Assembly: GCA_020634375.1 (NCBI GenBank)
Contig: JACKBX010000015.1
Location: forward strand, 18,856 to 82,855
Direction: 5' to 3'
Source of the DNA: Ardenticatenaceae bacterium
GTDB lineage: Bacteria > Chloroflexota > Anaerolineae > Promineifilales > Promineifilaceae
Length of the DNA stretch: 64,000 bases
Each line of letters starts with the position of its first letter. Position 1 is the stretch's first letter. Below the pieces are notes generated by a model. The model was not told the DNA's origin, made no database searches, and was given only the letters and a program-made list of their open reading frames with translations. Shown here in pieces: positions 8,390 through 17,283 of the stretch. The translations under genes and the position numbers were made by a program.

Positions 8390-8426
8390 TATAGTATATA
8401 CATATATTATAAATGTATATACTATA
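8390..8426. promoter_or_regulatory. 14-bp-arm inverted repeat, candidate MarR operator
   Basis: TATAGTATATACAT (8390-8403) and ATGTATATACTATA (8413-8426) are exact reverse complements separated by 9 nt. The element lies 19 bp before the SRPBCC start, where the promoter of the unit must be. MarR proteins typically bind such AT-rich palindromes. The whole element is AT-rich in a GC-rich genome, so it stands out. Confidence 0.7.
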
Positions 8427-8508
8427 TTGTCAAGAGCCTTCAGCTTTTAGAATTTGCTTACGTTGACTGGAGATTAAATACCCTGTAACAAAAGTAATAA
8501 ACATCTCT

Positions 8509-8565
8509 GTCATGCCTGCGCAGACGGGAATCCAAAAGATGGATGTTTGCCTGCGCAGGCATGAC
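8509..8565. repeat. REP-like palindromic repeat
   Basis: GTCATGCCTGCGCAG (8509-8523) is exactly complementary to CTGCGCAGGCATGAC (8551-8565). The intervening ACGGGAATCCAAAAGATGGA resembles the widespread intergenic repeat whose core reads CGGGAATCC. A 63-codon open frame across it is only a by-product. No gene is seen in 8427-8623. Confidence 0.7.
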
Positions 8566-8623
8566 GAGTTCAGAAAACTTGTGTTACAAAGTATGGAGCC
8601 TGTTGAAATTGGCTTCAACAAGT

Positions 8624-10252
8624 TCAGCCGTTAGTTTCTAACGCCTTTTGCAAAAATTGGTTGGTGAGTTTGGTAATTTCATCCAGTTCGTCATCAATGA
8701 TGACAACGTGCGTGGAGTTTTCCATCCAGTACAGCTCTTTGATGTTGGAATTAGCCCCTTCCAGGATGATTTCTCCGCTTTGCGGGTCAATGGTTGCGTC
8801 GTGTCGCCCCTGAACGATCAGCAGCGGTTGCTCAATCAGCGGCAGGCGTCGCCGCACTTCGCGCCCCAGGCGGATGAGTTCAATCACGCCTTTGAGCGGG
8901 TTAACCGGGTATCCTTGCCAACGTGAATGCCCGCCTGCTTGTGGTTTGGGGATAAACTCCAAAAAGGGTGCGGCTGCGTACAGGCGGATAATGTCCGGGG
9001 TGGGCAGCGCCAGTTGAATGGCCGGGGCGTAGTTGAGCACACCGGCAATTTCCGGGTGCTGGCTGGCGAGGTAGAGGGCGATCACTGCCCCGGTGGATTC
9101 ACCGCCGACAAAGACGTGTTCGCAGATGGTTGCCAGGTGTTGGTAGGTTTTTTCCGCTTCCCACAACCAATCTTGCCAGGTGACGCGGTTGAGGTCTTCG
9201 GGGAGTGTGCCGTGTCCGGGGAGCAGTGGGCCGGATACGGTGTAGCCTTTTTCGTGCAGCAGGTGGGCTAACGGCCGTACCTCAGCCGTCGTCGCCGTCA
9301 GACCATGCAGCAGCAGCACCCCCACCGGCCCCGCCTCCCAGAAAAAGGTATCGCCGGGCAGGTGCGGGTTGACGATGGGGAAGGGGTATTCTGTGCGCAG
9401 CAACGGCCGTGTCAGACAAGTCGCCCCGCCTTCCGCCTTCAGCGAAATCTCATCTCCTTTGTACGTCCAGACCTGGCAGCCAGCCGCCTCCAGCGTTGCC
9501 TGCGTGATGGGATTGTTTTCCAGCATCACACATTGGCGCGGCGCAATGGCGAGCACATTGGTGCCCATCGTCGCAAATTCGGCTTCGGGCACCTCTACAA
9601 ATTGGAAGCCGCGCTCTTGCAGCAGTTGGTACAGCGGCACAGGCAGCAGCGGCGGGTAGATCACCGCCAGATCATCAGCCACGATGCTGATCACAGACAT
9701 CAAGTGCAGGCATGCATCCGGCCCCTGGTAATAAGGTAGTTGTGCGGCTATTAGTTCCACATCCGTGCCATGAAGCGCCTCTTGTAGCTGGTGGAATGCG
9801 GCGGCATTCGTGCGGAAACCTTGCCCGACGGCCAATGTCTTTTCATCAATCCACAGCAAATCGCCCCCTTCTGCACAGGCGTCGTCGTGCAGCACGTAGT
9901 GAATGGGGATGTCCAGCGCTTCAAGCTGTGCGGCCATCGCTGCTTCTTCGCCCTGGCGCAGCGCTTTGCCCATCTTCAAAATAACCGCGCCCTGTTCGGT
10001 GATGAGCACGGGGTCGTGTACAAAGATGGCATCGGCGTGGTCGGGCAGCGGCGCGGTGTGGTAAGAAATGCGCACGCCTGCCTGCCGCAAAATTTGCACA
10101 AAGGCGTCGTGTTCCTGCTGCGCGGCGGCAAAATCTGGCACGCCGCTGTAATGCCATGCAGCGGGATCGGCGGCGGCGAAGGCCGTATCTGGGCGGCGTA
10201 CCAGGACGTGTTTAAGTGGGGCAACCATACTTTGACTGCCGTAATATTTCAT
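8624..10252 (-). CDS. DDAH/arginine deiminase-like domain fused to alpha/beta hydrolase
   Basis: 542 residues in two enzyme domains. Residues 1 to about 285 look like dimethylarginine dimethylaminohydrolase/amidinotransferase: FVHDPVLIT near 77-85, EGGDLLW at 128-134 (acid Glu-128), His-183 in CLHLMSVISIV, and the nucleophile Cys-279 in GGATCLTRP. Residues about 300-540 form an Est30-like carboxylesterase/monoacylglycerol lipase: VLLLHGLTATTAEVRPLA, nucleophile Ser-386 in GGESTG, Asp-485 in GRHD and His-515 in STHVV. All expected catalytic residues of both parts are present. No signal peptide. The natural substrate is unknown; the fusion could act on an amidine-containing ester or simply couple two detoxification steps. 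Upstream is the MBL-fold gene, same strand, 22 bp away. Confidence 0.85.
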   Translation of the reverse strand: MKYYGSQSMVAPLKHVLVRRPDTAFAAADPAAWHYSGVPDFAAAQQEHDAFVQILRQAGVRISYHTAPLPDHADAIFVHDPVLITEQGAVILKMGKALRQGEEAAMAAQLEALDIPIHYVLHDDACAEGGDLLWIDEKTLAVGQGFRTNAAAFHQLQEALHGTDVELIAAQLPYYQGPDACLHLMSVISIVADDLAVIYPPLLPVPLYQLLQERGFQFVEVPEAEFATMGTNVLAIAPRQCVMLENNPITQATLEAAGCQVWTYKGDEISLKAEGGATCLTRPLLRTEYPFPIVNPHLPGDTFFWEAGPVGVLLLHGLTATTAEVRPLAHLLHEKGYTVSGPLLPGHGTLPEDLNRVTWQDWLWEAEKTYQHLATICEHVFVGGESTGAVIALYLASQHPEIAGVLNYAPAIQLALPTPDIIRLYAAAPFLEFIPKPQAGGHSRWQGYPVNPLKGVIELIRLGREVRRRLPLIEQPLLIVQGRHDATIDPQSGEIILEGANSNIKELYWMENSTHVVIIDDELDEITKLTNQFLQKALETNG

Positions 10253-10274
10253 GAAGTACCTCTTGTTAAACGGG

Positions 10275-11090
10275 TCAGCTTGTTTCGTTTAGGGTGATGC
10301 GTTCCCCATCTGCGGGGATGATGAGCTTGTGCTGTAGGTTGGCGGCGGCAACGGCCGTTGCCAATTCCTGGCGTGTGGTGCGGCAGTGATTCAACGCCTC
10401 CAGGTGGGTGGCAATGACCTGACCGGGAGCCAGACGAATGAATTCGACGAGTTCGGGCAAGGGCATGAGGATGGGACGCCCCACGTCGAGAACGGCCGTG
10501 CCTGCGGCTAACATCGCTACGTCTGGGCGCAGCTCTTCCAGTACACGGCGCACTTCCGGGGTCAAAACCGTATCGCCGCTGATGTACAGCGTTGGCTCGT
10601 CGGGTAGTTCGATGAAGTAGCCCACTCCTGGCCCCATGAGTTTGCCTACCAGCCCGTAGCCATGAACGGCCGTAATCGGTGTGATCTTTCCCATAAAAAA
10701 GGGAGCCGTTACGCCCGGCGTCAGCGGAATGGTGTGCAGGTGGCGGCGGCGCAGATAGCGCTTATCCAGGCGGTGGCTGTATACGGGCAGCCCCTTTTGC
10801 GCCACCCAGCGCCACCCCGCCGGGTCCAGGTGATCAAAATGCCCCCAACGACAATGTGTGATGAGAACGGCCGTTACCCCTTCCAACGCCCCATCTACAT
10901 TTTCTGGCAGATCAACGGTGGGATTCATTTGTGGGCGGCGGCGAAAAAATGCGTACGGCGGCAGCGTGCCCCGTTTGCCTAACATGGGGTCTAGCAAAAT
11001 ACGCTGCACGCCGCTTTCAATAATCAAAGTTGCATTACGCAAGAAATGGATATTCACCGGATTCACTCCTCCAAACATCACCATTTTCAT
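10275..11090 (-). CDS. MBL-fold metallo-hydrolase (UlaG-like)
   Basis: 271 residues from MKMVMFGG (ATG at 11090; the longer open frame upstream has no support). The family features are NATLIIESG...ILLDPML near the N-terminus, the metal motif ITHCRWGHFDHLD, then VHGYG, TLYISGDT (bridging Asp) and ATHLEALNHC. The usual T-H-x-H-x-D-H motif is stretched: the first His is separated from the second by four residues. UlaG-like members hydrolyse lactones or phosphoesters; the reaction here is unknown. Runs with the downstream DDAH/hydrolase fusion gene, which may act in the same pathway. Confidence 0.8.
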   Translation of the reverse strand: MKMVMFGGVNPVNIHFLRNATLIIESGVQRILLDPMLGKRGTLPPYAFFRRRPQMNPTVDLPENVDGALEGVTAVLITHCRWGHFDHLDPAGWRWVAQKGLPVYSHRLDKRYLRRRHLHTIPLTPGVTAPFFMGKITPITAVHGYGLVGKLMGPGVGYFIELPDEPTLYISGDTVLTPEVRRVLEELRPDVAMLAAGTAVLDVGRPILMPLPELVEFIRLAPGQVIATHLEALNHCRTTRQELATAVAAANLQHKLIIPADGERITLNETS

Positions 11091-11326
11091 GTCTTCGCGG
11101 TGAGTGTTTTCATTGCGGAACGATTGTAACACAGGTTGGCATGGTCGGGAGATATGTTGATGATGTTTCACGCGGGGCCATTCCTGTTGTCCAGAGATTC
11201 CTGAGTAAGAGATTAATTCTCGCCAAATTTCATCCAATCTCCTTTTGCACACGTAAGCATCAATAACCGCGCCCATTATCAAGGTTTGAGGCGCACAAAC
11301 TTTAAACACTTCAAAAGGAGAGAGTG

Positions 11327-12505
11327 ATGTTTAGAAAATCCCAATTTATGTTGTTCTTTATAGTTGTACTGGCTTTGCTGCTGATCCTGGCTGCTTGTGG
11401 CGGGGAATCGCCAGCGCCTGAACCAGCAACGGCCGTACCCGTGCAAGAAGCAGAGCCAACACAGGAAGTTGTGAGTGAGGAGCCAGAACCTGAGGTGGAA
11501 GCAACGGCCGTTGCCCTGCAATTGGCTGAAAGTGGCCAACTTGGCTCCTACCTCACCGACGCTGCGGGCATGACCCTCTACACGTTTGCCAACGACGTGC
11601 CCGGCACAAGCAACTGTTACGATCAGTGTGCCGTCGCCTGGCCCCCCTTGCTGCTCGAAGAAGGCGCTGACCTGACTGCTGGCGAAGGCATTCCCGGTGA
11701 ATTAGCAACCACAGAACGTGAGGATGGCGGGGAGCAGGTCACATATAATGGCTGGCCGCTTTACTACTGGGTCAACGATGCCGCCCCTGGCGACACCACC
11801 GGTCACAACGTCAACAACATCTGGGCAGTTGCCTATCCTGATACCCTTGTCTTTTTGGGTGGCAACGACGAACTGGGGCACTTCCTGGTTGGCTCCAATG
11901 GTCTCACCCTCTATCGCTTCAACCCCGATGAATCGGGCAAGAGCAACTGCTATGACCAATGTGCCCTCAACTGGCCGCCGCTGCTGGTTGCCGATGGCGA
12001 ACGCCCCACTGGCAACGCGGGCGTGGTGGGCGAACTGGGCACAACCACACGAGATGATGGCGACATTCAGGTGACGTACAATGGCATGCCGCTCTACTAT
12101 TGGGTTAATGATGAAGCGCCGGGCGATGCAACCGGGCAAGGTGTAAACGACGTTTGGTTTGTCGTTCCTCCTTACTCAGTGCGCCTGGGCAAGACAGATG
12201 AGTTGGGCGATTTCCTGACCGGAGCAAATGGGATGACTCTCTACACCTTTGCCATGGACGAGGAAAACACAAGTAACTGCTATGATCAATGCGCTGTAAA
12301 CTGGCCGCCGCTGCTGGTTCAGGCTGGCGAGGCTCCGGTTGCCGGTTTTGGCGTGACTGGGGAATTAGGCGTCACCCAACGGGACGGCGAGACCCTCCAG
12401 GTGACGTACAATGGCATGCCGCTCTACTACTGGATCAATGACGAAGCGCCAGGGGACACAACCGGGCAAGGTGTAAACGATGTCTGGTTTGTTGCTGCTC
12501 CGTAG
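11327..12505 (+). CDS. lipoprotein with three Yx(FWY)xxD repeats
   Basis: 392 residues; ATG at 11327 behind AAAAGGAGAG (a GTG one codon earlier is also open). The signal peptide ends in LILAACGG, a lipobox. After a Glu/Pro/Ala-rich spacer come three copies of a domain of about 115 residues, each with LTDAAGMTLYTF / LVGSNGLTLYRF / LTGANGMTLYTF, an NCYDQCA cysteine pair and WPPLL. Each copy ends in PLYYW(V/I)N(D)EAPGD. This is the COG4315 'secreted repeat' lipoprotein family of unknown function, common in Chloroflexota and Actinobacteria. The cysteine pairs may form disulfides. The third copy is most like the second, suggesting stepwise duplication. Confidence 0.85.
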   Translation: MFRKSQFMLFFIVVLALLLILAACGGESPAPEPATAVPVQEAEPTQEVVSEEPEPEVEATAVALQLAESGQLGSYLTDAAGMTLYTFANDVPGTSNCYDQCAVAWPPLLLEEGADLTAGEGIPGELATTEREDGGEQVTYNGWPLYYWVNDAAPGDTTGHNVNNIWAVAYPDTLVFLGGNDELGHFLVGSNGLTLYRFNPDESGKSNCYDQCALNWPPLLVADGERPTGNAGVVGELGTTTRDDGDIQVTYNGMPLYYWVNDEAPGDATGQGVNDVWFVVPPYSVRLGKTDELGDFLTGANGMTLYTFAMDEENTSNCYDQCAVNWPPLLVQAGEAPVAGFGVTGELGVTQRDGETLQVTYNGMPLYYWINDEAPGDTTGQGVNDVWFVAAP

Positions 12506-12554
12506 ATAAGTAAGTTTATTCGGTTTGATTCTGTTTAGTGGAATCACTTGAAAG

Positions 12555-12587
12555 CAGAGGAGTGGCAAAAGCCACTCCTCTGTTATT
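12555..12587. terminator. bidirectional terminator between convergent genes
   Basis: CAGAGGAGTGGC (12555-12566) pairs with GCCACTCCTCTG (12571-12582) across an AAAA loop, then TTATT. It separates the COG4315 lipoprotein gene and the small membrane protein gene. Confidence 0.85.
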
Positions 12588-12708
12588 AATTCTTGTGATT
12601 GTCTGAGGGTGATTTCTGCGAAGCTCGTTGAATCTGGGGTATCACAACGGCGCTAATTACCAAAATGCCGATGAGTGCGAAAAAGATGATGCCTACAGGG
12701 TCCATCAT
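12586..12708 (-). CDS. small single-pass membrane protein, 40 residues
   Basis: A 40-residue frame starting MMDPVGIIFF with an excellent ribosome site (AAAGGAGG, 6-7 nt before the ATG pair at 12708/12705). One hydrophobic helix spans IIFFALIGILVISAVVIPQI, followed by a polar tail QRASQKSPSDNHKN, so a short cytoplasmic tail is likely. The strong ribosome site and its own terminator argue that it is real despite its size. Not recognised as a known family; function unknown. Confidence 0.6.
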   Translation of the reverse strand: MMDPVGIIFFALIGILVISAVVIPQIQRASQKSPSDNHKN

Positions 12709-12791
12709 ATTGCCTCCTTTGTGCAAGATTGAAATAAATTCTAACTGCTTCGGAGGAGCCGGGCAAAATCCGGCAGTAGTGTCCATGTTGG

Positions 12792-12838
12792 GCGCAGCAA
12801 GTTGACTTTGCCCGTGCTTTGCAGCAAACTTGCGGCGC
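12792..12838. repeat. imperfect inverted repeat in a divergent promoter region
   Basis: GCGCAGCAAGTT (12792-12803) and AACTTGCGGCGC (12827-12838) match at 11 of 12 positions. The spot lies between the divergent genes at 12708 and 12867. Could be an operator or an RNA hairpin in the leader of the downstream gene; nothing decides. Confidence 0.35.
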
Positions 12839-12866
12839 AGTTACCCAACGGTACGAGGAGGTATTT

Positions 12867-13931
12867 ATGCGCATCAAGTTGCTTAGAAATGTAGTGCTGA
12901 GTTTGTTGGTGGTAATCGTCGTAGTGGTGTTGGGAGTGGGGGGATTGGCAACGGCCGTTTCCCGTCATGCCGCCGCCAGCCCAACCGCCGATGGTGATGT
13001 GTACTTACCTATCATTGCCACACCGGGCACACCGCCGCCACAAATTGCCGGGTGCGCCATCTTTCCCGGAGACAATATCTGGAACACACCTGTGGACACC
13101 CTACCCATTCATGCCAATTCCACCAATTACATCAACACCATTGGCGCAGATAGCGGCCTGCACGCAGATTTTGGCTCTGGTGTTTGGCCGCCTGGCTCCA
13201 ATAGTCCTATTGGCATCCCTTACGTGGATGTGTCCGGCAGCCAACCAGACGTACCTATTACCTTTGTGGCATACCCCGAAGAGAGCGACGATGGCCCTTA
13301 TCCCATCCCGCCAGATGCGCCGATTGAAGGTGGGCCTGATTCCGATGGGGATCGCCATATCATTGTTTTGGATCGGGATAACTGCATCTTGTATGAGATG
13401 TACAGCGCCTACCCACAGCCGGATGACAGTTGGGAAGCGGCTAATGGCGCAGTGTATGATCTCAGTTCACACGATTTACGGCCAAATGGCTGGACATCGG
13501 CTGACGCTGCCGGACTGCCCATTTTGCCCGGATTGCTGCGTTACGATGAGGTTGCCGCCGGTGAAATTCGTCACGCCATTCGCTTCACCGCGCCGGAAAC
13601 GCAGGCGGCGCATATCTGGCCCGCCCGCCATGATGCCTCCAGTTATACTGGCTCCAACTATCCCCCAATGGGGCTGCGCCTGCGCTTGCGTGCCGATTAC
13701 GATATTTCTGGCTTTTCCCCGGAAATTCAGGTCATTTTGCGAGCCTTCAAAACCTACGGCCTCATTTTGGCTGACAATGGTTCAGCCTGGTACATTTCCG
13801 GCGCACCGGACGAGCGTTGGGACAACGATATGCTACACGAGATGGATGTCATCACCGGGGCGGATTTTGAAGTGGTAGACACTTCTTCATTGATGATTGA
13901 CCCGGATTCTGGGCAGGCTGCACAGCCTTAA
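12867..13931 (+). CDS. secreted protein of unknown function
   Basis: 354 residues from the ATG at 12867, behind GAGGAGGT. An N-terminal helix (LSLLVVIVVVVLGVGG) acts as signal peptide or anchor. It is followed by DGDVYLPIIATPGTPPP, a short stretch like the YLPLV motif seen at the C-terminus of other Chloroflexota secreted proteins, here at the N-terminus of the mature part. The main domain has CAIFPGDNIWNTPVDTLPIH, a FPxDNxWN pattern I have seen in uncharacterised actinobacterial and Chloroflexota secreted proteins, plus DRDNCILYEMYSA. No catalytic residues can be assigned. Stop lies in an AACGGCCGTT word. Confidence 0.75.
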   Translation: MRIKLLRNVVLSLLVVIVVVVLGVGGLATAVSRHAAASPTADGDVYLPIIATPGTPPPQIAGCAIFPGDNIWNTPVDTLPIHANSTNYINTIGADSGLHADFGSGVWPPGSNSPIGIPYVDVSGSQPDVPITFVAYPEESDDGPYPIPPDAPIEGGPDSDGDRHIIVLDRDNCILYEMYSAYPQPDDSWEAANGAVYDLSSHDLRPNGWTSADAAGLPILPGLLRYDEVAAGEIRHAIRFTAPETQAAHIWPARHDASSYTGSNYPPMGLRLRLRADYDISGFSPEIQVILRAFKTYGLILADNGSAWYISGAPDERWDNDMLHEMDVITGADFEVVDTSSLMIDPDSGQAAQP

Positions 13932-13963
13932 CGGCCGTTTGCTTCGAAGAAACAAAACGCTTG

Positions 13964-15109
13964 CTACAAGATTGACAAAGATGCGCCCGGCATCGCCCGG
14001 CAAATGAAGATGGCTGGCGTCAATTGCATCTGTGCCTGGTATGCTGTGCTGACCTGGCGTACAAAATCCCGCGTGTCAGCATCAGTGTTGATGAGGGCGA
14101 CGGCGCAGCCGCCAAAACCGGCCCCGGTCATGCGTGCCCCGTAACAGGCTGTGTGGTTTTGCGCCAGTTTTACAATTGTGTCTAATGCCGGACTGGAAAC
14201 TTCAAAATCGTCGCGCAAACTATGATGACTTGCATTCAAAAGTTGGCCCAACGCTGCCGCATTGCCTTGCTGCATGGCGGTTTTGGCCTGGAGAACACGG
14301 CCGTTTTCCGTTACCACATGTCGCGCCCGACGATAAATAATATCATCCAACGTTTCCCCCAGTGCTCGGAACATTTCCCAATCCACATCGCGCAGGGCAG
14401 AAACGCCAAAATGGGCGGCGGCTGTTTCGCACTGTTGTCGTCGTTCGTTGTAGGCTGACTCTACCAGGCCGCGCCGCGTGTTGGTGTCTAGCACGGCAAC
14501 GGCCGTTCCCTGTGGCAAAGGCACGGCTTCGGTTTCCAGGGTGCGGCAGTCAATCAACAGGGCATGTCCCTTTTCACCGGCGGCAGAAATCATCTGGTCC
14601 ATAATGCCGGTATGGACGCCCACCCATTCGTTTTCCGCTTTTTGACCGAGACGGGCCATCTCCGCCAGGGGCAAATCAAGCCTGGATACGGCGGCAAAGG
14701 CACGCACGGCGGCCATCTCCAACGCCGCCGATGAGGACAGCCCGGCTCCAATGGGAATGTCTCCGGCCATAACGCCTTCCCATCCGCGCAGTGAGTAACC
14801 CCGTGACTGCATGGCCCAGGCCACGCCCTTGACGTATTCTAGCCAGGCGGGTTGGCTGGGTTGCAGATTGGCGAGGGGGAAGACGGCCGTTTCTCCCATA
14901 TCCAACGAGGTAATTGCTATCTGTTCGTCGTCCCGCACCCGCAGCGCAATCCACAGTGCCCGATCAATGGCGATGGGCATCACAAAACCATCATTGTAAT
15001 CGGTATGCTCGCCAATCAGATTCACGCGCCCTGGCCCACGTGCTAGAAAAGTGGGTGATGCGCCATAGCGCTCTGTAAATGCTTGAATGATTTGGTCTGG
15101 CAGGGTCAT
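13964..15109 (-). CDS. galK: galactokinase
   Basis: 381 residues. The galactokinase signature GPGRVNLIGEHTDYNDGFVMP lies at residues about 25-45; the ATP-binding motif IPIGAGLSSSAALE and the catalytic-loop segment TGIMDQMIS follow, and ARMTGAGFGGC is near the C-terminus. It phosphorylates galactose at C1 in the Leloir pathway. The product feeds GalT, whose gene lies 30 bp upstream on the same strand, so the pair is an operon. UDP-galactose 4-epimerase is not in the window. Confidence 0.95.
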   Translation of the reverse strand: MTLPDQIIQAFTERYGASPTFLARGPGRVNLIGEHTDYNDGFVMPIAIDRALWIALRVRDDEQIAITSLDMGETAVFPLANLQPSQPAWLEYVKGVAWAMQSRGYSLRGWEGVMAGDIPIGAGLSSSAALEMAAVRAFAAVSRLDLPLAEMARLGQKAENEWVGVHTGIMDQMISAAGEKGHALLIDCRTLETEAVPLPQGTAVAVLDTNTRRGLVESAYNERRQQCETAAAHFGVSALRDVDWEMFRALGETLDDIIYRRARHVVTENGRVLQAKTAMQQGNAAALGQLLNASHHSLRDDFEVSSPALDTIVKLAQNHTACYGARMTGAGFGGCAVALINTDADTRDFVRQVSTAYQAQMQLTPAIFICRAMPGASLSIL

Positions 15110-15139
15110 GGTTATTGGGAACGTGAATTGTGACGGCCG

Positions 15140-16171
15140 TTACGGTTCACGCATTTTGTAATGTATCTCTGATAAATCACGTAAACGCGCAGCTGCTTGT
15201 TCGGCCGTCAGATCGCGCTGGGCTTCGTCAAGCATTTCATAGCCAACCATGAATTTCTTTACGGTGGCGGAACGAAGCAAAGGCGGATAAAAATGCGCGT
15301 GCAGTTGCCAATATTCTGCGTTCCCAAATGGCGCACCATGCCAGCCCATTGAATAGGGAAAAGATGTTTCAAAAAGATTGTCGTAGCGGGTAAGCAGGCG
15401 TTTGAGGATGTCGGCCAGCGCGTCGCGTTCATCACTGCTTAAGTCAGGCAGGCGTAGGACGTGGCGGCGCGGCAGCAGCAGCAGTTCAAAGGGCCAGATG
15501 GCCCAATAGGGCACGACAGCCAGCCAATATGCATTGGTGACGACCAGCCTGTCTTCGCGCTCCAGTTCCAGGTTGGCGTAATCTAAGAGGAGGGAACGGC
15601 CGTTTTCCAACCAATATGCCTTTTGTGCCCGATCCTCTTTAGCCGGTTCGTTGGGTAGGAAATCCAACGCCCAAATCTGGCCGTGTGGGTGAGGGTTCGA
15701 GCAGCCCATTATCGCACCCTTGTTTTCAAATACCTGCACCCAACGATAAGTCTGGCCTAATTCGGCCGTTTGCGCCGCCCAAATATCTACCACGCCGCGA
15801 ATCTCCGGCAGTGCCATCTCTGGCAGCGTCAGATCGTGCCGGGGTGAGAAGCACATCACGCGGCAAATTCCGCTGGTGGATCGAGTTTGCAGCAGTGGAT
15901 GGGATTGCGGCGCAGGGGGCACATCCGGCAGCAGCGCGGCGAAGTCGTTGGTAAAGACAAAGGTGCTTTTATAGTTTGGGTTACGGTGACCGCCAGCGCG
16001 TTCGTTGCCGGGGCAAAGGTAGCATGATGGGTCGTAGGAAAGCTGAGCGTTGGGTATAGCTTTTTCGACCTGGCCTTGCCACGGCCGTTTCATACGATGT
16101 GGTGACACCTGTACCCACTCGCCGGTCAATAGGTTCAATCGCCGATGGGGATGTGCAGTCGGATTAAACAC
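15140..16171 (-). CDS. galT: galactose-1-phosphate uridylyltransferase
   Basis: 343 residues with a GTG start. The active-site histidine motif reads NPHPHGQIWA; upstream is CYLCPGNERAGGHRNP with zinc-ligand type cysteines, and WHGAPFGNAEYWQLHAHFYPPLLRSA near the C-terminus. It transfers UMP between glucose-1-phosphate and galactose-1-phosphate. First gene of the galT-galK unit. It starts 15 bp after the stop of the DUF4377 lipoprotein gene, so that gene may be co-transcribed. Confidence 0.95.
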   Translation of the reverse strand: MFNPTAHPHRRLNLLTGEWVQVSPHRMKRPWQGQVEKAIPNAQLSYDPSCYLCPGNERAGGHRNPNYKSTFVFTNDFAALLPDVPPAPQSHPLLQTRSTSGICRVMCFSPRHDLTLPEMALPEIRGVVDIWAAQTAELGQTYRWVQVFENKGAIMGCSNPHPHGQIWALDFLPNEPAKEDRAQKAYWLENGRSLLLDYANLELEREDRLVVTNAYWLAVVPYWAIWPFELLLLPRRHVLRLPDLSSDERDALADILKRLLTRYDNLFETSFPYSMGWHGAPFGNAEYWQLHAHFYPPLLRSATVKKFMVGYEMLDEAQRDLTAEQAAARLRDLSEIHYKMREP

Positions 16172-16185
16172 AGCGTCGTGGTATT

Positions 16186-17226
16186 TTACGGTTGATAAAC
16201 CGCGAAGCCCTCCAACATTGCCTGTAAAATTTCCTCATGATGCCCGGTTTCTGTGTACAAGCTGATGATATATGCGATACCATTTTCAACCGTCACCGCC
16301 GCATTGAGCGAAAAATCACCATTGTTCCGCGAGTATACCGACCAGTTGCGTCCACTAATTTGCACATCATTAATTTGACCGGGAACTGGTTCAGTCTGCG
16401 TGCCGGTTCCCACCATTTGTGCCAATGTCGTTCGGGCATCACTGCCAGGCACAGCATTGAAATTCGCAAAACTGGCCTGCCCATCACTCCAAGCTGCGTT
16501 GCTGGTTGGATCATTGTTTAATGGCTGCCATCCTTGAGGAATGGCACTTTTCATCCCTGCTGTAGGAATTTGTACCGTTTGCATTACCATACTATCTGGC
16601 GTGGGTGAACTTTCAGGAACAGCAGGCTCAACGGCAGGAGGTGTCACATCCATAATGGACATAGGTTGTTTGTTCAACAACTGCATAACTGTCCAGGACG
16701 TGTTGGAATTATTGGCGTCCGAGTTGGGAAGAGCGCGTTCAAGAACAACTAATTCATAAGCATACCCTGACTCGAAATCAAGCCCCCCAATCTCGTTGTT
16801 ATAAAATTGCCATTCATCCCGGACTTGCGTTTTATACAGGTAGCACATTTGCCCGGATTCATTAGGGCAAGCCACGCGGTCAGGCCCCAAGATAATGCCA
16901 CGAATACGTGCTGGCTCTTGCGCGACAATCTCTTGTAATGTCCAGTCGGGCGAATTGCCACTACCAGTTTCTTCTACCACCAGGGTATACAATGAACCTT
17001 GTTGGAGAGTGAAACCCTTAATTTCTTTTTCACGAGTTTGCCAATCAGTAAGTATTCCATCTGCAACAAGTAGGCAGGGTTGATTTTCTGTGCCAGGGCA
17101 AGTGATAGTGGTGGGCGCAACATAAATGGTTTTTGTCACGCTGTCATCTTGTTGGCGGCAGCTTGCTAGCAGCGGAACGAATAGGATTGTGACGAGAATT
17201 AATGCAAGGGTGCGATTTTTCATCAT
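16186..17226 (-). CDS. lipoprotein with two DUF4377 domains
   Basis: 346 residues with a lipobox (LLASC) after a 21-residue signal peptide. Two copies of a DUF4377-like domain follow: CLLVADGILTDWQTREKEIKGF and CYLYKTQVRDEWQFYNNEIGGL mark equivalent points, each with a Cys pair around a TCPG/ACPN turn. The rest (from about residue 210) is a different domain with IPQGWQPLNNDP, similar in style to lipoproteins with a PsbP-like fold; this part is a guess. AAAGGAG precedes the ATG pair. No ACGGCCGT word inside. Confidence 0.75.
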   Translation of the reverse strand: MMKNRTLALILVTILFVPLLASCRQQDDSVTKTIYVAPTTITCPGTENQPCLLVADGILTDWQTREKEIKGFTLQQGSLYTLVVEETGSGNSPDWTLQEIVAQEPARIRGIILGPDRVACPNESGQMCYLYKTQVRDEWQFYNNEIGGLDFESGYAYELVVLERALPNSDANNSNTSWTVMQLLNKQPMSIMDVTPPAVEPAVPESSPTPDSMVMQTVQIPTAGMKSAIPQGWQPLNNDPTSNAAWSDGQASFANFNAVPGSDARTTLAQMVGTGTQTEPVPGQINDVQISGRNWSVYSRNNGDFSLNAAVTVENGIAYIISLYTETGHHEEILQAMLEGFAVYQP

Positions 17227-17283
17227 GGCTGCGACTCCTTTATCGCGGCATTTGAGTTTACCGCAAATTATATCAACATAATA

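Noticed and set aside
8430..8621. 63-codon open frame on the minus strand
   Set aside because: Translation of a REP-like palindromic repeat known to give such peptides.
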